Origin: Rhododendron vialii | Taxonomy: Eukaryota > Streptophyta > Magnoliopsida > Ericales > Ericaceae | Reading direction: 5' to 3' | DNA: 64,000 nt | Assembly: GCF_030253575.1 (NCBI RefSeq) | Contig: NC_080563.1 | Coordinates: 11,551,001 to 11,615,000, forward strand | Shown: positions 47,298 to 60,114 of the stretch, one piece after another | Numbering within the stretch: the stretch's first letter is position 1 | How the letters are laid out: every line of letters starts with the position of its first letter | Notes under the pieces: model-generated | Told to the model about the DNA's origin: nothing | The model's database searches: none | The model's input: the letters and a program-made list of their open reading frames with translations, nothing else | Program-made: the position numbers and the translations under genes

Positions 47298-50200
47298 CCC
47301 GGACCCGAAACCCACCAACTCAACCCGACGAAGACACCACCAAACAAGTCAGCACCGCACGTGGCGGCGGAGGAGCTACAACAGCCATGAGGGTCATAGT
47401 GCCCTTACAGGGCGTAGTCCAGGGCAGGGGCGGCCTCGTCTTGGGGTCAGTCATACCCTGCGTCCTCTTCTACTTCTTGCAACTCTACCTCAAGCGCAAG
47501 AACCGCACCGCCTCCACTCCGCCGCCTCCGCCGGCGGCGGCGGAGGTGGTCTTGCACAGGGTTCAGTCTCGGTCTTTTATGTCCCCGAGAGGAGGGGCCC
47601 ACTTGTCTTACAGGGCTAATTCTATTGCCAAGCAAGTTGATGGTCCGTACTATGTCGGATTAAACAAGGTTTCGGAGGATTCCTATGATTGTTTGACTAA
47701 CCCAGATGGGATTATTCAGCTTGGATTGGCTGAGAATAGGGTGAGTTTGTATAAGTAGTTTTATCCCTCTTTATTTTTTGAAAGTGGGTGTCGAAACATT
47801 TTCTCAGCTGTGATTATCCGCTTATTTTGGTTTTGAAGTTATCTATTTGGGCTTGCTCGGTTTACTCATTTAGTTATCTTGCGGATTGTGTGTTGTTTTC
47901 GTTTTCGACACGCTTTGTGGGTAATGGATAGTGGATGGTAATCGTCTATGAAGCAGGGGTACTTCTAAAACCGGGCGTACTCGTAGAACGTACCAGGTAC
48001 CGGTACTTGGCATGGTACCTCTAAATACTTGCCGGGTACACTAAACACGTGCCAAGATTTTTCCCTGTGATTTTTGCGGTACCCCGGAAGTATCCCAATA
48101 TATCAAGCCGTACACGATACACAGATGAAGCGACGTAGTTTTCTCTCTCTCTAGGTCTCAACAATTGGGTGTCGAAAGTTCAAAGTTGAAACATTTTTTC
48201 AACTGTAATAGTCTGTTTATTGTGGTTTTGAGTTTATCTAATTGGGCTTGCTCGGTTGAGTCGTTTAGATATCTTGTATTTGGGTGTTTTGTTTCCGACA
48301 CATTTCATGGGTCGTGGATACTGGATAGCAGAAAATCATAAAACCATTGTGGAATAAGGGTCGTGTTGCAGATTGTGTCGTAGAAATGTTTGGTTTGTTA
48401 TGAATTGATTGGATTTGAGTTGTAATTGATGAATTTTTTATGGGGTTTTGGTGATTGTAGTTGTCTTTGGATTTGGTTCAAGAGTGGTTAGCAGAGAATG
48501 CAAAGGATTCAATTATTGGCGGGGATTTGAGCATCCGGGGTATTGCAACGTATCAGCCATTTGATGGACTGATGGAGATGAAAGTGGTAATGTTCAAAGT
48601 ACTGTTATGTCGTTTTGTGGATTTCATGTGTTCCAGCTTGCCCACCCTATGAATTTGTATCGTTCTGTGGCGTTTTTCCATTAACCCTTTTTCTGTGGTG
48701 ATGGAAATTGATCAGTGAAGTTCGTCAACAGGTTAAAATAAATTATAGCAAGAGAAAGTTGGTCTTGTTCTGCATAGATAGAATGTTAACTATATTTATG
48801 ATGGTAGCTAGTGTACAACGTAAGGATTAGTGCAATTGACGTTAATTTAGTTAAAGATGATTATCCATCAAAAGTTGGTCATGATGCAAAGTCAAGGAAC
48901 CAGTGCAATAAAATACTACGATTATACTTGGATGAGATAGATGTTTAAGTTTACTATTCCCATTGCCTTTTCATTGATCAGACCCTTACCAGAGAACAAG
49001 GACTTATAGTCTTATATACTCCATAGATACGTACAAGCAACTGAAATGTTATTTTGGGGGACTATTCCGCGCTTGGTTCCGAATACTTGAGTTCCTTGGG
49101 ATCTTGAAAATATTGCTGCTCCCTGACAATGGTTCCAGTTCAATAGATGGCATGGCATCAATAGTTGGCTATAACACCTGTTCCACTCTTTTGGATTTTT
49201 TTGCATTATAGACATGCTGAAACGGAATAAAGTTGTAAGCAATTTGATTTGACTACTACTGTATTCATATAAAAGTGGAAGTATGTATTCAGTTGTTTAT
49301 GTTTCTTTCTTGGATTAGAACATGATAATAAATGATTTTCACGCTGCAGAAACCTCACTCAGTATGCGAAAGCGCCATTATGCTATTGTTCTCAGTGTTT
49401 GCCTTGTATCTTCTCTAAGTCTAAATGCTTTTTCCATGTTGCCACGTTGGTTTAAATTTTGGTTATAGTTGTTTGGTTGACTTTAAAACTGTGACTATTT
49501 CTGGCATGAAGTTACATTTATTATAACCTGTCTGACTTCCCTTGTGTTATGGTCAACTTTTGTAAATGGGGTACTGCCAAATCTTTAGGCGCTTGTGAAA
49601 TAGTGAAGGTTCATTCCGAAACACCTGAAGTTCCTGTTCTGTCTTTAAGCTTTGGCCTTTAGCTCTCCGGAATGCAGTGCTTGTAGTGTATGAGTACTCA
49701 TGATCCGGCCTGGTCGACCCGATCATCATATTGAGGATGGAACTTGTTTTTGTGGTTGTTATCTAGTTTCTATTGTCTATTCCTTGTGTGCTCTCTAACC
49801 ATTTTACTACTTCACTTATATTATAGTCAACTTCCGATAAATTGGGTATGCCATCAGAGCTTTGAGCACTTGCTAAATATTTGAGTCACTTTCTAGATGG
49901 ATAAACCCTTGTAATTTCTGTTCTCTCATTAATTGTGGAATATTGTGGCAGGCAGACTGTTCCTGTTAATGTCCAAAGTTCTTTTGTTGCTTTCTGTTGT
50001 TTTGTGTTTGATTGTGGGTAGCTAGTAGAAGTATTTGATGTGGTGTTTATCTTGGATCCGTTATCAATTTCTCATGTCTCTAACCATCTAAACACCTGGC
50101 ATTGGTATTCACACTCCCACATGTCTTCTGGGAAGCACATAAGTCAAATTAATCCCGGCTTTTCATTATTTTTGGTATTACTTCTAATGTACTCATGTAT

Positions 50201-51477
50201 TTATTTAGTCTTCATTTCTCGTGGATATTAACCCTTAAAGCTGTGCAACCTATATTCCATGTTTCAATTCTGTGCACAGTGGATGTTGTCTCCGTGTATG
50301 TGAACATGATTTGTCTTCCAGTTTTTATTGTTTTTGGTCTTTCTCCCTTTGACACTAATTTTTCTGATAACAAAGGCTGTAGCTGGATTCATGTCCCAAG
50401 TCATGGATAGATCAGTGTCCTTCAACCCGTCACAAATAATCTTAACAGCTGGAGCAACCCCTGCCATTGAGATTCTCAGTTTCTGCCTGGCAGATGCGGG
50501 AAATGCATTTCTTGTTCCCTCACCTTATTACCCGGAGTAAGTTTGTAGCTCCGTTGCAAAAGTATGTTCTTTTAGTCATTTTCCCATATCTGAAAACTAA
50601 ACCTCAATACACAATATCTAGTCTTGACAGGGACGTAAAATGGCGAACTGGGGTGGAGATCATACCTGTTCCTTGCCGCAGTTCAGACGGCTTCAGTCTC
50701 AGTACAACTGCTCTTGACAGAGCATTTACCCAAGCTAAAAAACGCGGTCTAAAAGTTCGTGGAATTATCATTTCCAACCCATCAAATCCTGTCGGCAATC
50801 TGCTCAATCGAGAAACACTTTATGGCCTTTTGGATTTTGCTACAGAAAAGAACATCCACATTATTTCTAACGAGATACTGGCAGGGTCCACTCACGGAAG
50901 TGAGGAGTTTGTTAGCCTAGCAGAGATCGTTGATTCGGAAGATTTTGACCGAAATAGGGTTCATATAGTTTATGGTCTGTCAAAAGATCTATCTCTTCCG
51001 GGTTTCAGGGCTGGGGTAATGTACTCCTATAATGAGAATGTTTTGGCCGCTGCCAAGAAATTAGCAAGATTCTCATCTATTTCAGCTCCAACCCAACGTT
51101 TGCTCATTTCAGTGCTTTCAGATACAAACTTCATTGATAAGTTCATCAAGACAAGTAGAGAAAGGCTTCAAAGGATGTATATTGAGTTTGTGACTGGGTT
51201 AAAGCAATTGGGTATTGAGTGCACGAAAAGTAGTGGTGGTTTCTACTGTTGGGCCAACATGAGTGGGATGATCCGCTCATACAGTGAGAAAGGGGAGCTT
51301 GAGCTGTGGGATAAGTTGCTAAATGTGGCTAAGATTAACGTGACTCCGGGATCTTCTTGTCACTGTATTGAACCTGGGTGGTTTAGGTGTTGTTTTACCA
51401 TGTTGACTGAAAAGGACATTCCTGTAGTCATGGAACGTATTCGGAAATTTTCCGAAACTTGTAAACCTCACAGCTGA
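47294..51477 (+). CDS. ACS10: ACS10/12-type aminotransferase (ACC synthase-like, PLP-dependent)
   Basis: Four exons: 47294-47740, 48461-48586, 50376-50536, 50622-51477; 529 residues. Fold-type I aminotransferase. The N-terminus has [16 protein letters not shown] and a hydrophobic segment (residues ~47-66, [19 protein letters not shown]) before the catalytic domain, as in Arabidopsis ACS10. Motifs in order: [56 protein letters not shown] with the PLP Lys366, and PGWFRCCF with the substrate-carboxylate Arg. Arabidopsis ACS10 and ACS12 transaminate aspartate and aromatic amino acids and lack ACC synthase activity. Unusual: SNEILAG, so residue 328 is Asn (AAC, 50869-50871) where aminotransferases have the Asp that binds the PLP ring nitrogen. 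Junctions R|LSLD, KV|AVAGFM and YYPD|LDRD were set by frame and family match. Exon 3 follows a 1.8-kb intron. Confidence 0.9.
47783..48340. repeat. Duplicated segment in ACS10-like intron 1
   Basis: About 160 bases at 47783-47945 (GTGGGTGTCGAAACATTTTC... TTGGGCTTGCTCGGTT... GGGTAATGGATAGTGGAT) recur at about 48168-48340 with moderate divergence. Between them is a GTACC-rich stretch (47970-48120) absent from either copy, possibly an insertion. Confidence 0.65.
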
Positions 51478-53357
51478 GACTTTCAAAAAAAAATAGTTCT
51501 TCAAACTACAAAATCAGAATCAATCAGTTACTTTGGGAACACACCGTTTTAGTAGTGGTTTTCAGAGCTGAAGTTGGAGGTTAAAAGCAACCCCCTTGGC
51601 TTAAGTACCAGGAATTGCTAATGCAGTGGATTAAGTTAGCTTGGATTTGTGATGATGGCATATGAAGTCTGATGGGTTCACGCAATTGGTTCATACACAT
51701 ACATCTGAGATAGCGATGGGATGTGAAATTGCATTCTTCCGTTCGCATATAGATGTCGAGAATCCTTGACCCATGGAGGGTAAGAGGGTCCCTTACTCCT
51801 TCCAGTTCTCGCCTCGTTAATTATTATTCGATATCTGTGATGTGGGATGTGAACCATTCCTCAGTTCTGCTAAATGTCAACTGTATCCACCTCGGGTTGT
51901 GAATATGGTCAATAGGAGTTCGTTGAATTGAAAATGCGAAAGCAGTAAAAAAAAAATAGAGATAATGTTGAAATTCATTTTGGAATGTCTTGTGCAGAAT
52001 AAATGTAATTGGTATGCAGATAATTTGAAGTATAAATGATTCTATCTCGTACTCATTATTGCCTTGAACTGAATATTGAGGCGCCCAATCACTGGAAAAA
52101 GTTTGGATGGTATCAGCCAATCTCAAATAACATTTCATTGCCCTAATTGTAATTTCTTAAAAAAAATAAGTGATTTTTTTCTTCTGCTGCTTACGTCGAA
52201 ATTTTCATGCAAGCTGATTTGTGTTTTGATTACATTTTATTTGAAGCAATTAATAATCAGTTCTTTCTAGAGGAACGTTATCTGGAAACCAAGAAGCCAA
52301 ACATTCCAAATACTGGAACTCTAACATGAGTAAAGGTGCATGCAAACCAAGAAGCCAAACATTCCAAATACCGGAACTCTAACATGAGTAAAGGTGCATG
52401 CAAGCTGGCTAGAATATCCGGTTATCAAAGAAGAAGAAAAAAGGTTATCTGGAAACAGCGCTGTTCTGGATATCGAAAATCTTTACTACCAAAAGAATTT
52501 ATTTGATTCTTCTTTTTGCTCAACAGGGATATTCCATGCACCATAAACCCTCACCCTATTTCCAGCCAGGCTACTGATTTCACTCTGAAGCAGGCCAAGA
52601 ACCTACCAATATTCACCTAATTATTACCATTCCTCTCCACACTAATGGACTCATTACCCCAAAGCTGTAGACATCACAATTTGATGGAGTCTCAATTGTT
52701 TTAGGTAATTCTGGTGCAACATACACACCCAACTGCATTTAAATTCGGTTAACCATAATTACCCAGCAGGATCCCAAAATCAAACAACTTGGCCTCACAA
52801 ATTTCATCCAACTGAAAACTCGACGTTAGAACAGCATGCCATTTTTTTATGATTACCCAATTCATGCATCTGAAACTGAAGAGCAGCGGACACACTCCAT
52901 AAAAACACGACATTGTAGAACCATACAAGATCATAAAGTCAACAAGATCTCTCGCTCCATAGGAAAAATGGCCACCATCTGAAGGTCAAAAATAAGATAA
53001 CGAATTTGAAAAAAAAACAAAGCTAACAGAAAACGCAGGCTTTAATCAAGACAATCAGGAATGTCATATATACAACATTTTAGAAGCCCGCAAGGCAAGA
53101 AAATGCTGTTCAGTTTCAAGTCTAAAGAATGCCAACTGAGGTCAATAAAACATTTAAGCACTATACTTTACGACATATACAAGAGACCAACTGGGAGATA
53201 AAAATGGCACAAATGTAAAAACTACTTTCTTTTGTTTTCCTTTTACAATCAGATATACTGGTTCACAGTAGATGTCGATCACATTAACCTTTTGCCTCGG
53301 TCAGCACTTTGGCCAGAGTAGTACCCCTTAAACCCGTACCAGAACCAGAATCAAAGC
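51478..53357. other. Convergent intergenic region
   Basis: Contains the 3' untranslated regions of the aminotransferase (plus strand) and the VTT-domain gene (minus strand). A 58-base unit (AAACCAAGAAGCCAAACATT...) is duplicated in tandem at 52286-52343 and 52344-52401, differing at one base. No other gene is seen; short frames at 51824-52138 and 52749-52934 are not supported. Confidence 0.5.
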
Positions 53358-56300
53358 TTACCGCAACAGCACCTCCTCCTCCTTATGCAGTTGCTTGAGA
53401 CGTCTTTTTGCATATATCGTAACTGTTATTGTGGTTGCCACAGTTAAACAGAAGCCAAGAACATTACAGATTATCTGTGGTGCTGAGAGGGAGCGGCGTT
53501 CATGTGAAGCGTCAGCCAAAGCTCGTATTAGTAAACCACTACAATGACATAAAAAAAAAAAAAATGCTTATTAGTTGGGAGAATATTGATGTTACTTAGA
53601 ATCTTCCCCATAGATTTGTGAGAGCTAGCACAAGAGGAGTATTACACTGGTCTCTCTCCTTAAAATACCATAAAAGACAAATGGAAGTGTAAACCAGAGT
53701 AAACAAAATGCAACTTTATGAAACAGGCAAATGATCAAGAACAGACAGAGTACTAAAACAGATACCTCACAGTAACAACAGGAAGGAAGCTTCACAAACC
53801 AAACGCCCACCATCAAAACCCAAATTTTAAAAAGAAAAATGAAATAGACAAACAAGGTGCTATAAAGGCTGTAGAATCTGCAACATGTTCCCTATGGGAA
53901 GTAGGTTAACAACTAAAGAAAGGGTATCAGAAGGAGGTGTTCCTTGGAAGGTTGAAACAATGATATTCCCAGTTCAGCATTCTAAGAAGAAACTATTATA
54001 CCCTCAAAAGAGATGATCTGCCGAGAAAGCAAGGGAATAACAGAAAATCAAGGTAATTGACAAAGAAAAACAATACTCAGATAAACTAGGAACATGCTTT
54101 GTAAAGGCTTTAAATTCAAGCAGAAAAGAAAAAAAAACAGTTTAAGAAGAGTGGTACAATATCCTATTAAACCTATAATTTCATGCGGGGTTGCATATAT
54201 GACCGAACCAAACAGATACAACAGAATGGAATACAAACTTCATAGATTGGTCCAAAAAAACATTTTGTTTGGCTCTGGGTCAATTCTGCGTTGGGCGGTC
54301 AATTTGCCAGAAGCAATTCGAGAACCGACTACAATTGTAGACATCGTAATGTACTGACTTCATTGCCATGGATATCCCATAAGTCTGAGCTACCATGACC
54401 GAGGAACTAGGTAAAAAATAATTGATTTCCACATGATTTGGGATTTGTGCGGATCAAATCAAACTTGTGTATGATGTGTGTGCCAAATCAGTCGGTTTGT
54501 GTGTATGTTTTTCTCTCAAGGTTGTTTATTACATGGTAATCCACACTCTCATCGGCTATGACCAGAAAAAACAAATAACCTAGCATAATTTTTTTTTGGA
54601 ACAAATGAGCAAAATATGGTCCTGCATTCCAAAATGGTAAACTTGGTAATCCACACTCTCATCGGCTAGGACCAGAAAAAATAAATAACCTAGCATAATT
54701 TTTTTTGGAACAAATGATCAAAACATGGTCCTGCATTCCAAAATGGTAACTAAGTGATCCAAAGCCATCCACAAAGTTCTTAGTTATTTCCTTAGCATTT
54801 TCTCCTACGGGGAAAAAAATCACGAGTACAAAACTAAAAATATGGATAGAAAGGAGCTTTTACGTGACAAAATGTAAAATAAAAAATTGGTCATAATAAT
54901 AGTCCATTGCAATGCATGTTTATAAATTGACTGTAAGTACAACCTAGATCACAATCAGTAGAAGGCTACCCCTATTGTACCATAATCTAGGATATGTGGC
55001 CTAATAGTTTGTTGTTCCCATTTCTCGTACCAGAACAGTCCGTGTTCCAGGTAACTAGGTTAGAGTAGTTACTTCACTTGAACATCCTTTGTACAAATGT
55101 GGTCCTACAATAACAATGTCAGATTCCTTGGGCCTAGTTGATTCTGCCCACAATTCAAAATGGTTAACTTCTTTGGCATAATATTCAGTACGTTGGTTCA
55201 GTTTGCGTTGCAAGGTTGGAGATCAACTCAAAACTAATTGACCCATGTGCACAACAACTTCCATAAAGTCGAAGCCTTTGACATTTTCATCTTCCTACTA
55301 CGGATTTATAAAGCCACATCTCTCCTTTTTTATGACATCCTGGGACACAGATACAGATCCAGTTACAAATACGGACATGTGACAATGAAACTCCAAATAA
55401 ATGGCAACATGGACACGGCAGGGGACTAGGTAAACTTTAATAAATAGATATATTTTCAATTGTTAAAATTAATGTTGTAACAAAAACACTCAAAACTAAT
55501 GACAACCAACACTAACTTGGAACAAAAATGAAAACTATCACTGCTTCTGCATCATTAAGAGATAATCCATAAAAAAACAAACCACTGGGCACAAGTGACA
55601 AGTTTGTCATAATTTTAAAGCCTTTAAATAAGTATTCAACGTTATAAAGTGACACCATGCCATGGCCTCATACGTGCGTCCCCAGTGTGACCCCTGCTCA
55701 AATTTTTGTACAATAATTGAAAAGCCACTTGTCTTGTCCCATAAGTATCCTAGTGTGTCCGTCTTTCCTAAATTTGCATAAAGTACCTCAGTGATAGTCT
55801 ATAGAAAAGTTTCATGAACTGCTATTATGGTCAAGAATAAAAAGGCAATGCAAATTAAGAATTGCTGCCTCAAAATCTAACAATTGGACATGGTACAAAG
55901 ATAGCAGACAATGGTTTCTCGCCGAAGAAGAATTATTTTGACCAATACGTCAGTTTAAGCAACCACGATTTTGCATGTGTGTACATTTATGTCTGTGTTG
56001 GATTAACATCAACCAGAATTCTCGTAGAGGAGATTCTTTTGCCCGCAAAGACAATAACACATAAGCTGTACATGGAAAAATCCACCCGACATTTGAGAGA
56101 GAAGAGAGAATCTTACGTGTAAATTGCAACGAAGATTTCTGGCACCATACCAATCAATGATCCCAGGAGATAAGGACCATACTTAACATTTGTTGCTACA
56201 GCGCAGTAATTGTATATTATGTACGGGAATGGAGAAATCCTGATTAAAGTGACATCCCGACACTGGTCAAGCCAATTTCCTTCACCTGCTAATCTTATCA

Positions 56301-58084
56301 TGGAAGCTTTTTTTGGATATTTTGCTAACCAACCCTGCATATGATTAAAAGATCATATACTTTGAGTACCCAAATGCCGGGAAAATAATTGTTCAACAGA
56401 AGATAGGAAGAAAGACATAGAGAAACACAAGGTACGCACATGAATTTTATCATAGAAGCGTGAACCAATGAAATATGGAAGAGATACTCCGATAACGACA
56501 CCACCAATGATTAGTAGAAATCCAAATCCATATCCGAAAGTCATACCAGCCAGCCACATTGACGGACTAGAAGGAAGCAGTAAAGATGGGAACAATGCCA
56601 CAGAAGCAAAGATTAAAACTGCGAGCAATGGTGTGCTGAATGTTTTTCTCTCCCAGTTGATAATAGGGATAATTGTCTGTAAACGAACAAGTAATTAGTC
56701 AGTCCCCGCAGGAAAAGAGAATATGCAACCTTAGCACAGACAGATGAAACCATTAATTATGTTTGTACTAACAATCTATAGGCAGAAACATCAAGAAGCA
56801 CCTCAAACTAGGGGAAATGTACTAGAGACAATTGTGAAGGGAGGAATCCATTTCAATTGCTGTTTCCCCTCGCATACCACAAAGCTACTAATCTTAATAG
56901 CTATGTTATAGGACATCACCTTTTATATTCAAAACATAATACTCCAGCAAAAGGCACACATAATGACCCAAAAAAGTGATCATACTAATCATACCCAGTG
57001 AACTTAGCAAAACATGCCTCCATTCAGCTGGAACACTCTAAAACAATCAAATCAGTCAAAGGATCAAAGGCTAACCCCGCAAATGGAATCATCATTCACC
57101 AACTAAGGGGCGAAAGACCATTCAATTGATAGAGAAAAAAATGAACATTCCATTCCTTTTCAAAACAATTCTAGCGAACCAAACAATAAATAACATAAAC
57201 CATAATCAGAGGCAACTCCACCCTATAGGGTAAGGTGTCAGAGCGACCCCATGGGAATTTTTTTGGCTTTATTATTGTACAAAAAATTTCTTCTTAATTC
57301 ATAAATGATCCCAAAAAAATGTATGATTGACACCACATTAAATTATTTCTCCCTCTTAAAATTCATCGCTCACAATATCGCTCAAAATGCAGACCAATTA
57401 AAAACAAAGCATAAAATACGGCCTTCACAATTTACGAGCACTAACAACACATACAAGTGATCATTTATCGAGTTATTATTGAGCAAAGCTGAGTCAAGCT
57501 TCGGGTTGCTCGAGCTCGGCCAATACATCAATCGAGCTTCATATTATGGCTCGACCTTGTTCTTAAACTTCACGGGCTGAACTTGGGAATCGCTCAATCG
57601 CTTACAACCCGATGAATGATCCCATACTCGAATATTCCTGGGGTCACCACTGACCATTATCCCATCTTTTTTTGGCCAACAAATCATCACCACATTGAAT
57701 CAACCTACTTTTACTTCCACATAAAAAAGGAAATTTCTAGGTTATAAATTCTAACGAAACACACACAAATGCAACGATCTATGTTTTAAAAAAAAAAAAA
57801 GGGAGAGAGAGAGAGAGGACCTTATCCATAAAGAAGGGTCCGACCCATAAGAGAAACACGGCAGCCAGAACGCCGCCGAAGATCAACAGAACAAACATTT
57901 TAGCCCACCACAACAAACAACACCACCTGCTCACGAACACAGGAGACGCAGCCTGTCGGTCCCCACCAGCTTCACCGCAATCATCCGATACCCCCAATTT
58001 CACGCAATCATCCCCATTATCATCCCTAGGCTTCAACAACGGCACCACACAATCTTTTTCCTCATCGTTCACGACAAACGTCAT
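53358..58084 (-). CDS. SNARE-associated Golgi / VTT-domain (DedA-TMEM41-like) membrane protein
   Basis: Four exons: 58084-57821, 56676-56440, 56334-56117, 53538-53358; 299 residues; junctions FFMDK|TIIPI, KIH|GWLAKYP, IYT|GLLIR. Residues 1-52 are an acidic cytosolic N-terminus (LLKPRDDNGDD). The first membrane segment is ~55-82. The VTT core follows: FASVALFPSLLLPSSPSMWLAG, FGYGFGFLLII..SLPYFIGSRF, a cytosolic stretch GWLAKYPKKASMIRLAGEGNW, then VTLIRISPFPYIIYNYCAVATNVKYGPYLLGSLIGMVPEIF (the conserved RISP-P-YNY and G--PE motifs). Residues ~259-281 form the last helix, followed by KRRLKQLHKEEE. Relatives (TMEM41B, VMP1, DedA) are lipid scramblases or transporters of endomembranes; plant members are poorly characterised. 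Length equals the Arabidopsis At1g12450-type protein (~300). Intron 3 is 2.6 kb. It is convergent with the ACS10-like gene. Confidence 0.92.
54534..54750. repeat. Tandem duplication in intron 3 of the VTT-domain gene
   Basis: A unit of 110 bases (TGGTAATCCACACTCTCATC ... TTCCAAAATGGTAAACT) is present twice head to tail, at 54534-54643 and 54644-54750, with a handful of differences. Confidence 0.9.
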
Positions 58085-58579
58085 ATCTCCAATTCCACAG
58101 AAGAACCCTAAACAATCGACGCGATCGGGTCGACGGGAATTGGAGAGTGAAACCCTAGGGACGAATTTGGTAATTGGATTTGTGAAAATCGATGGATTTT
58201 ATCGGTGCTTGGTTAACGGGAAGTTGCGTCAGCAATTGGGGGTCATGTGGGATTTACGCTTGGAATGGCGTGGAGTTTTGGCCGTTAGCTCTGCACCGAG
58301 GAATAGTAAGGGTCTGTTTGGTGGAGAGGAATGGTTGGGGGGATTTGGGAGTTTTAGGATAGTCGGTTTAGGATTGGGATTTTCTGAGAAACAAACGGGG
58401 GATTATTTTGGTGGGGGGATTATTGGAAGGTAGTTAAGGCATAATAAGATTATACTTTACTCCTACTTTCAAGAGTGACAGGCTGGGCGGTTTGGAATTA
58501 GTGCAATCGGGTTGTGACGCGTGCAAAGAGGGAGCTTACACGATTAAACAATTCGGATTATCATTCCCCAAATCTTTGG
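58085..58579. other. Upstream region of the VTT-domain gene
   Basis: Includes the probable 5' untranslated region and promoter on the minus strand. The plus-strand frame at 58140-58433 has no recognisable domain and lies where the promoter is expected, so it is not called. Confidence 0.4.
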
Positions 58580-58790
58580 ATGCCGGGTGAGTATTACGTG
58601 GTGTCTACTCGGAGCATTCAGGCCGTTCATTTTCGATTTTGGACGGTTTGGATTTGAAGAGAGAAAAAGAGAAGAGAAAGAATGGTGGGGTGAGAGAAGA
58701 GATAGAGTTTCAATCTAGACCGTCTAACACACTTTAGAACGGTCCGGATGAGCAGCTTAGGCACCACGTGGTACCCATCCGACACATAAA
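58580..58790. mobile_element. Foldback MITE
   Basis: Inverted arms: left GCCGGGTGAGTATTACGTGG, CCGTTC, GGACGGTTTGGATT; right complement GTCGGATGGGTACCACGTGG, CCGTTC, AGACGGTCTAGATT. The middle is a GA-rich run. A target duplication is not evident. It is about 500 bases upstream of the VTT-domain gene start. Confidence 0.55.
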
Positions 58791-59186
58791 AATTTCTCAT
58801 AAAAAGTAAAAACAAAAACTATGCATTTTTGGGATACCAAATGTACACTGCACTATGCGGAACCAACCTCAAAATCTTATATATACGATCAAAGTTTTTT
58901 AATTTATTTGTTATATACTTCTAAAAATCTCTATAGAAAGCCTAATCATTTAAATCTACATAAGTGCTTAATCGATTCATTCGGTTTTTGGTTTTTGAAT
59001 TTGTAGGGACCAAAAATTAAAGGAATTAATTAAGCTTTTATCGATATTTAATTGAATTGGTTTTTTACAAAAATCTTCAAGAAATATTTTTCAATAATTA
59101 AAAAGATTTTATAAGATCTGAAGGTGGATACCATACAATTTGGCGTGCTCATGGTCGGGCTGATAAAACTTTTGTTATTATTGAGA

Positions 59187-59530
59187 GCAACTACAACCAA
59201 GTTTTATGACACTCTAAAATAAAAAATGGATGTGACATATGGAGAGTTAATTTGTAATTTATCTAATTTTTTTCAACTTTTTGTACTTATTGAAGAATCT
59301 TAGAGTGATCCATCATCCTATTTAGAGATTTGATTTCCCAAATGGAGGTGATCTCTACTTTTGGAGAGCCAAAACAAATTTGGAGACCAAATATCTAAAA
59401 AGAATGATGGGGTCAATATTCTTCCGGAAAGTATAAAAGTTGAAGAAAGATGAATAAATTACAAAATTTCCTCTCAATTTAGCACACATCCATTCTCCAT
59501 TTTGAAGTTATAGAGCTTGGTTGGAGTTGC
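59187..59530. mobile_element. MITE with GCAACT(A/C)CAACC ends
   Basis: Inverted ends GCAACTACAACCAAG and GCAACTCCAACCAAG, then AATGGATGTG on both arms. Flanks carry the direct repeat TTGAGAG (59181-59187 overlapping the start; 59532-59538), compatible with a 7-8-bp duplication, but its exact extent is ambiguous. Confidence 0.6.
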
Positions 59531-59924
59531 TTTGAGAGTATTCCTAACCTATTTCCAAAACTCCAATATGAAGAGTGTGACATATTGAGTAGAGTTTTTG
59601 TAATTTATTCCTTCTGTTCTTTTTTTTTTTTGTACTTTTTAGGAGAATTTTGGAAGGATCCATTGTCTTTTTTTTAGTGATTTAGTCTTTAAAATAAAAG
59701 TGTAGTCTCCATATTTGGTGACCCCAAATTTATTTTTGGGGAAAATATCTTGATTTGTTTTGATGGCGACAACCAAAGGAAATTTAATTGAACTGAAACC
59801 AAATAAAGTTTTGCATAGAAAAAAATGCACCGGTAATGAGAGAAATTATAAGCCACAATAGCAAGTAATTAACCCAGAAAACTAAGGCTCTATTCTGCTA
59901 AAATTCTTATTTTTTGTAAAAATG

Positions 59925-60092
59925 TTGAGACACATGACTCCCGGTCCATAAAACCATCCATGAAAGGAAATGAATGGTCTAAATTCATGTGAAAAGCCCA
60001 TCTAAAAGAAGAACACTCACCAGAGGTGGGAGAATTCAAGCTCTTGACCTCCTAATGAGATACCAGAGTTCTGACCAACTAAAATAGTCTCA
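59925..60092 (-). mobile_element. tRNA-derived SINE-like element
   Basis: On the minus strand TTAGTTGGTCAGAACTCTGG followed ~15 bases later by AGGTCAAGAGCTTGAATTC resembles the A and B boxes of an RNA polymerase III promoter, as in plant SINEs. The tail is T/A-rich and continues toward poly-A-like sequence. A similar B-box phrase is at about 3870-3895. Ends and duplications are uncertain. Confidence 0.45.
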
Positions 60093-60114
60093 GTTGGTTC
60101 CCTCATAGCAATTG

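Noticed and set aside
58140-58433. 97-codon frame just upstream of the VTT-domain gene, opposite strand
   Set aside because: No family resemblance or splice structure, and it lies in the expected promoter and 5' untranslated region.
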